Source: Bacillota bacterium
Lineage (GTDB): Bacteria > Bacillota > Clostridia > Christensenellales > CAG-138
Length of the DNA stretch: 27,462 nucleotides
Reading direction: 5' to 3'
Assembly (NCBI GenBank): GCA_023426265.1
Contig: JAFABA010000231.1
Span: 1 to 27,462 of the forward strand
Of the stretch, positions 23,977 to 27,462 are shown piece by piece. The translations under genes and the position numbers were made by a program. The notes under the pieces are model-generated. The model was not told where the DNA came from. It saw nothing but the letters and a program-made list of their open reading frames with translations, and ran no database searches. Position 1 is the first letter of the stretch; the number at the start of each line of letters is the position of its first letter.

Positions 23977-24735
23977 TTATAGCAAAAAGCTGCTGCTGAT
24001 GCCGCCGTCCACCACAAGATCGATACCCGTAATAAATCGCGCGGCATCCGAAGCCAGAAATGCGGCAGCCATGCCCAGATCCTTGGTCTCTGCAAATCCG
24101 CGCAACGGCGTTTTATCCTGAATTTCCCGGAGCCGCTCCGGCGTCTTGAGGTTGGTATTCTTCAGCATATCGGTGTAAACGAAGCCTGGATTCAGCGTGT
24201 TTACCCGAATGCCGTAAGGTGCCAGATCCAGCGTCAGGCTGCGCGCAAGGCCTACCATGCCTGCCTTGCACAGGGTATATGCCTGGATATGATGCATGCC
24301 CAGCCGCGCCGCCAGGGAAGAAATCAGTAGAATACAGCCCTTGCGGCGCGCTTTCATATACTTGGCCACTTCCTTGGATAACATAAAGGGCGCCTTTGCC
24401 TGTGTCTCTATGATCGTGTCAAGCTCCTCGGCTGCAAATTCCAGATAGTCCTTCTTATTATTGATCCCCGCGTTGTTCACGAGGATATCGATGGGAGCGC
24501 GCGCTTCAATTTCCCTGACCAACGCGGGCAGTTCCGCAAAGTTGGTAATATCAAATTGAAAGTATGCGCAATCCTTCAAGACCTTGGACGCCTCCTGGAG
24601 TTTTTCAAGGCGCCTGCCAACAATAATCACATTCGCGCCCGCATCCTGCATTTCCGTCGCAATTGCAAAGCCAATGCCGGTTGCTCCTCCGGTAATCAGC
24701 GCGGTCTTACCTGCAAGCGATATTTCTTTTAACAT
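23977..24735 (-). CDS. SDR-family oxidoreductase
   Basis: This is a classical short-chain dehydrogenase (252 aa). The nucleotide motif is TGGATGIG (15-22), the NNAG motif is at 87-90, and the catalytic Ser140, Tyr153 and Lys157 sit in LLISS and YTLCK. The C-terminus VDGGISSS is typical. The residues after strand 2 are GRR, which favours NADP over NAD, although this is only a hint. GAGG precedes the ATG. The gene starts 26 bases after the LivF-type ATPase and ends 24 bases before the TIM barrel gene, so it is part of the importer operon and probably oxidises or reduces the imported substrate. Confidence 0.93.
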   Translation of the reverse strand: MLKEISLAGKTALITGGATGIGFAIATEMQDAGANVIIVGRRLEKLQEASKVLKDCAYFQFDITNFAELPALVREIEARAPIDILVNNAGINNKKDYLEFAAEELDTIIETQAKAPFMLSKEVAKYMKARRKGCILLISSLAARLGMHHIQAYTLCKAGMVGLARSLTLDLAPYGIRVNTLNPGFVYTDMLKNTNLKTPERLREIQDKTPLRGFAETKDLGMAAAFLASDAARFITGIDLVVDGGISSSFLL

Positions 24736-24761
24736 GGTTACAAACCTCGCTGCACGTGTTC

Positions 24762-25469
24762 TTAATCGATACCAAGATAGATCTTCTGCACGCGGTCATT
24801 GCACAGAAGCTCTTTCCCGGTGCCCTCTATCGCAGTCTCGCCGTTGGAGAAAACGTAAGCATAATCTGAAAATGCAAGCGTCTTTTCGGCGTTCTGTTCC
24901 ACAATAATGATCGTAACGCCGCTTTTGTTGATTTTCTGTACGAAGCTGAATATTTCGTCCACCAGCTTGGGCATGATGCCCAGGGAGGGTTCATCGAGTA
25001 TCAGCAGCTCCGGATTACTCATTAGTGCGCGGCCAATTGCCGCCATTTGCTGCTCTCCGCCCGACATCGTGCCTGCAAGCTGATGCTTTCTTTCTTCCAA
25101 GCGCGGAAATATCTCATATACTTCTTTGAGCTTTCTTTGAATAAACGCTTTGTCCTTAATAGAGTAGGCACCCATCATCAGGTTATCGTAAATGCTCATT
25201 TTGGGGAATAAATGGCGGCCTTCGGGCACCATGCCAATGCCCAGCTCTACAATTTTATATATAGGCGTGCCAACGATATCCTGTCCCTTATATTCGATTG
25301 TGCCCGAGGTCGGCCGGATCACTCCCGTAATCGCGCGCAGCGTAGTGGTTTTGCCCGCTCCGTTCGAACCCAGGAGGGCCACGATCTGGCCCTTTTCCAC
25401 TTTAAAAGAAATCCCGTGGATGGCGGGTACTTTTGAATAGCCGGCTACTAAGTCCTTAACAACCAGCAT
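24762..25469 (-). CDS. livF: Branched-chain-amino-acid-type ABC ATPase, LivF family
   Basis: This is one of the two ATPases (235 aa) of a LivHMGF-type importer. Walker A is GSNGAGKTT, the signature is MSGGEQQMAAIGRAL, Walker B is LLILDEPSLGI, and the switch His is replaced by Gln-Asn in IIVEQNAEK, as usual for LivF. Start: ATG at 25467-25469 has GGAGG eight bases upstream. An in-frame GTG at 25478 overlaps that site and is rejected. The gene overlaps the LivG-type gene by 14 bases. The symbol reflects family membership only; in this locus the cargo may not be an amino acid. Confidence 0.92.
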   Translation of the reverse strand: MLVVKDLVAGYSKVPAIHGISFKVEKGQIVALLGSNGAGKTTTLRAITGVIRPTSGTIEYKGQDIVGTPIYKIVELGIGMVPEGRHLFPKMSIYDNLMMGAYSIKDKAFIQRKLKEVYEIFPRLEERKHQLAGTMSGGEQQMAAIGRALMSNPELLILDEPSLGIMPKLVDEIFSFVQKINKSGVTIIIVEQNAEKTLAFSDYAYVFSNGETAIEGTGKELLCNDRVQKIYLGID

Positions 25470-26187
25470 TGTGCCCACCTCCCAAATACGCGTTAATGAC
25501 TTCCTGATTGGAGGTGACTTCCTGAGGCGTACCCTCCATCAATTTTTTCCCCGATACGATGACCACGACCTTTTGGGATACGCGCATGACCACTTCCATC
25601 ACATGCTCGATGAGCAGTATGGTAATCCCTTTTGCGTTGATTTTATGGATCAGGTCGATCGCCTGCTGGCGTTCGACGCCGTTCAGGCCCGCCATGGTCT
25701 CATCGAGCAGCAGCAGTTTGGGGTCCCCCGCAAGGGCCCTTGCGATTTCCAGCCGTTTTTTCTGCATGACGTTGAGCGTGGCTGCCAATGCATTGTTAAA
25801 ATCCGAAAGCTCACAGAATTTTGTCATTTGCTGCGCATATTCCATCGCTTCGTTTACCCGGCTGCGCTTGCATAACGCGCCTACCAGCACATTTTCCAAT
25901 ACTGTCATATCATCCAGTGACTGAGGAATCTGGTAAGTTCTCCCCATGCCCCATTTGCATGCCTGATAGGACTTTGCTTTGGAGACGTCATGCCCATCAA
26001 ATACGATCTGCCCCGACGTCAGTTGGTGCGTACAGCTGATGGAGTTAAACAGCGTAGTCTTACCGGCCCCGTTCGGACCCACGATTCCAACGATGCCGCC
26101 TTCTTCCACTTCAAAGCTGATATCCTGATTTGCCATCAATCCGCCATACTGCTTGGTTGCGCTTTTAACGGCCAATAATGCGCTCAT
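25456..26187 (-). CDS. livG: Branched-chain-amino-acid-type ABC ATPase, LivG family
   Basis: This is the second ATPase subunit (243 aa). Walker A is GPNGAGKTT, the Q-loop region is GMGRTYQIPQSLDDMTVLENV, and Walker B is LLLLDETMAGLN. The His switch is LLIEHVMEVVM. The canonical LSGGQ is degraded: the residues before LEIARALAGDP read NVMQKKR. In most LivG proteins this segment is LSYGQQRRLEIARAL, so the signature differs in this copy. The ATG overlaps the LivM stop by four bases (ATGA). Family symbol only; substrate unknown. Confidence 0.9.
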   Translation of the reverse strand: MSALLAVKSATKQYGGLMANQDISFEVEEGGIVGIVGPNGAGKTTLFNSISCTHQLTSGQIVFDGHDVSKAKSYQACKWGMGRTYQIPQSLDDMTVLENVLVGALCKRSRVNEAMEYAQQMTKFCELSDFNNALAATLNVMQKKRLEIARALAGDPKLLLLDETMAGLNGVERQQAIDLIHKINAKGITILLIEHVMEVVMRVSQKVVVIVSGKKLMEGTPQEVTSNQEVINAYLGGGHNAGC

Positions 26188-27191
26188 TGCTGGGTCGCCT
26201 CCTTTGTCAGGTCGGAAAGGTTTTTCTTCTTCCGCGGCTTGATGAGTGAGATTAGGCCTTTCGGGAGGAACAAAACAATAAGAATGACCAGAATGCCGTA
26301 AACCACAAGATTAAGGCCGCCGATCTTTGCAAAATAAGACCGGGCATATTCATTGATGGATATCATAACGAATGCGCCAAGCACAGGCCCCCATACGGTG
26401 CCGATGCCCCCCATGACACAAACCAGAACAATGAGCATGGAATTACTCAATGGCAGCAGCACCATGGGATCAATATACTGGATATACTGCGCATACAGCG
26501 CCCCGCCCACGCTTACGATGGCCGCGCTGATCATATATGCATATCGCTTGTATTTTGCGGCGTTTACGCCCGAGCTTTCCGCAGAGTCCTGATTGGCTTT
26601 AATGGCACGGCAATAATACCCGAATTTCGAAGTTTCCATCCATTTTGTGAGAATAATAAATATGCCAAGGAACACAAGACATACATAGTAAAACGGATGC
26701 TTCGCCACGAACTGCCAGGAATACCATTCCGGCAGAGCCTTGTTCAGGAAGCTGACCCCGGTGGCTCCGCCTATCCAGTTCCAGTTTAAGAATATGATTC
26801 TTCCGCATTCCACCAGTGCCATTGTGGCAATGGCAAAATAATGCCCGCGGAGCCGGAGCAGCGGCGTACCCACCACATATGCGAACCCAGCGGAGATCGC
26901 GATACCGATCCACATAGAGATCCATGGGCTCATTTGATACCACTTCATACACAAGGCGCCGACATAAGCGCCAATGGCAAAAAACAACGCATGACCGTTG
27001 GATACCTGCCCGGTGTAACCGCCGATAAAGTTCCAACCGACGCCCATGATGGACCAAATCACACACAGGATCAGAACGTTGACCGAAAACTCACGTTTGA
27101 TGAACAATGGTATGATAACAAGCGCCAACATCACAACCGCGTATGTGAGCAGAAAAGACTTATGCTTTTTTAACAATGCGGTCAATTTCAT
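26184..27191 (-). CDS. livM: Branched-chain-amino-acid-type ABC permease, LivM family
   Basis: This is a polytopic inner permease (335 aa) with about eight to ten hydrophobic segments. Family motifs are GYTGQVSNGHALFFAIGAYVG, LRLRGHYFAIATMALVE, the docking loop AIKANQDSAESSGVNAAKYK, and MGGIGTVWGPVLGAF near the end. The start chosen is ATG 27189-27191 with GGGAGG seven bases upstream, four bases after the LivH stop. An in-frame ATG at 27233 would lie inside LivH and lacks a site. It pairs with LivH in the membrane. Confidence 0.93.
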   Translation of the reverse strand: MKLTALLKKHKSFLLTYAVVMLALVIIPLFIKREFSVNVLILCVIWSIMGVGWNFIGGYTGQVSNGHALFFAIGAYVGALCMKWYQMSPWISMWIGIAISAGFAYVVGTPLLRLRGHYFAIATMALVECGRIIFLNWNWIGGATGVSFLNKALPEWYSWQFVAKHPFYYVCLVFLGIFIILTKWMETSKFGYYCRAIKANQDSAESSGVNAAKYKRYAYMISAAIVSVGGALYAQYIQYIDPMVLLPLSNSMLIVLVCVMGGIGTVWGPVLGAFVMISINEYARSYFAKIGGLNLVVYGILVILIVLFLPKGLISLIKPRKKKNLSDLTKEATQQ

Positions 27192-27195
27192 ATCC

Positions 27196-27462
27196 TTACC
27201 TCCCAAACAGCCCTTTGGGCCTGAAGGACACAATAAGCATAAAGATTACGCAGATCGCAAGGTATTTGTAGGATACGCTCAAATATGTGCCTGTGAACAG
27301 GTCGATCATTCCCATAATCAGGCCGCCGACAAATGCCCCGCCAATGCTCCCAAATCCGCCCAGGCAAACGGCAATAAACCCAAATATCAGGAACGGAGCG
27401 CCTACAGAAGGAGATATGTAGTAGTAATAAGAAAGCGCACATCCCGCTGCGCCAGCGATGGC
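27196..27462 (-). CDS. livH: Branched-chain-amino-acid-type ABC permease, LivH family (partial)
   Basis: The - strand frame is open from the window edge to TAA (27196-27198), giving the last 88 residues. They include the LivH family signature AVCLGGFGSIGGAFVGGLIMG, a membrane helix (KYLAICVIFMLIVSF) and the standard end RPKGLFGR. The N-terminal part is outside the window, and the binding protein of this importer probably lies there too. Confidence 0.92.
   Translation of the reverse strand, partial: AIAGAAGCALSYYYYISPSVGAPFLIFGFIAVCLGGFGSIGGAFVGGLIMGMIDLFTGTYLSVSYKYLAICVIFMLIVSFRPKGLFGR

Overview
The window reads as mid-GC Gram-positive DNA, most likely from a gut- or soil-type member of the Clostridia. 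The signs are strong AGGAGG-type ribosome binding sites, Cys-lipobox lipoproteins, a wall-anchored surface enzyme with a PPKTG sorting signal, LacI and OmpR regulators, and sugar importers encoded without their own ATPase. Genes are densely packed. No rRNA, tRNA, CRISPR array, transposase or phage gene was seen.

Region 1 (1-3863, + strand) is the end of an ABC importer operon: the permease C-terminus, a PotA/FbpC-type ATPase, a lipoprotein binding protein of the polyamine/iron type, and an AtzA/MtaD-type amidohydrolase (deaminase). It closes with a strong terminator. The likely logic is import of a small nitrogenous compound followed by hydrolytic deamination.

Region 2 (about 3914-13111, genes on the - strand) is a self-contained cassette. 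An OmpR-type response regulator and a histidine kinase are followed, after a terminator, by a tightly coupled five-gene unit. The unit encodes a lipoprotein that fuses a beta-propeller-like half to a solute-binding half, two sugar-type ABC permeases, a MacA/YknX-like adaptor with a long coiled coil, and a polytopic protein with a MacB periplasmic-core-like motif. There is no ATPase in the unit. Import-type and export-type parts sit in one transcript with overlapping stops and starts, which makes this the most unusual locus here. It is bracketed by two diverged direct repeats whose first 22 bases differ at one position.

Region 3 (13018-18367) holds remnants on the + strand (a stop-interrupted fibronectin-III-like peptide and a signal peptide that ends after 41 codons). 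Opposite them on the - strand is one very large secreted, wall-anchored family 1 pectate lyase with FN3, concanavalin-like and InlB B-repeat modules.

Region 4 (18368-27462, - strand) is a catabolic locus. In transcription order it encodes LivH (partial), LivM, LivG and LivF of a branched-chain-amino-acid-type importer, then an SDR dehydrogenase, a xylose-isomerase-like TIM barrel enzyme, a cytoplasmic propeller-like protein, a LacI regulator, a short leader ORF, alanine dehydrogenase and a transaldolase-family protein. The enzymes and the LacI regulator suggest carbohydrate or polyol use, which is unexpected for an importer of this family. The substrate cannot be read from the sequence.
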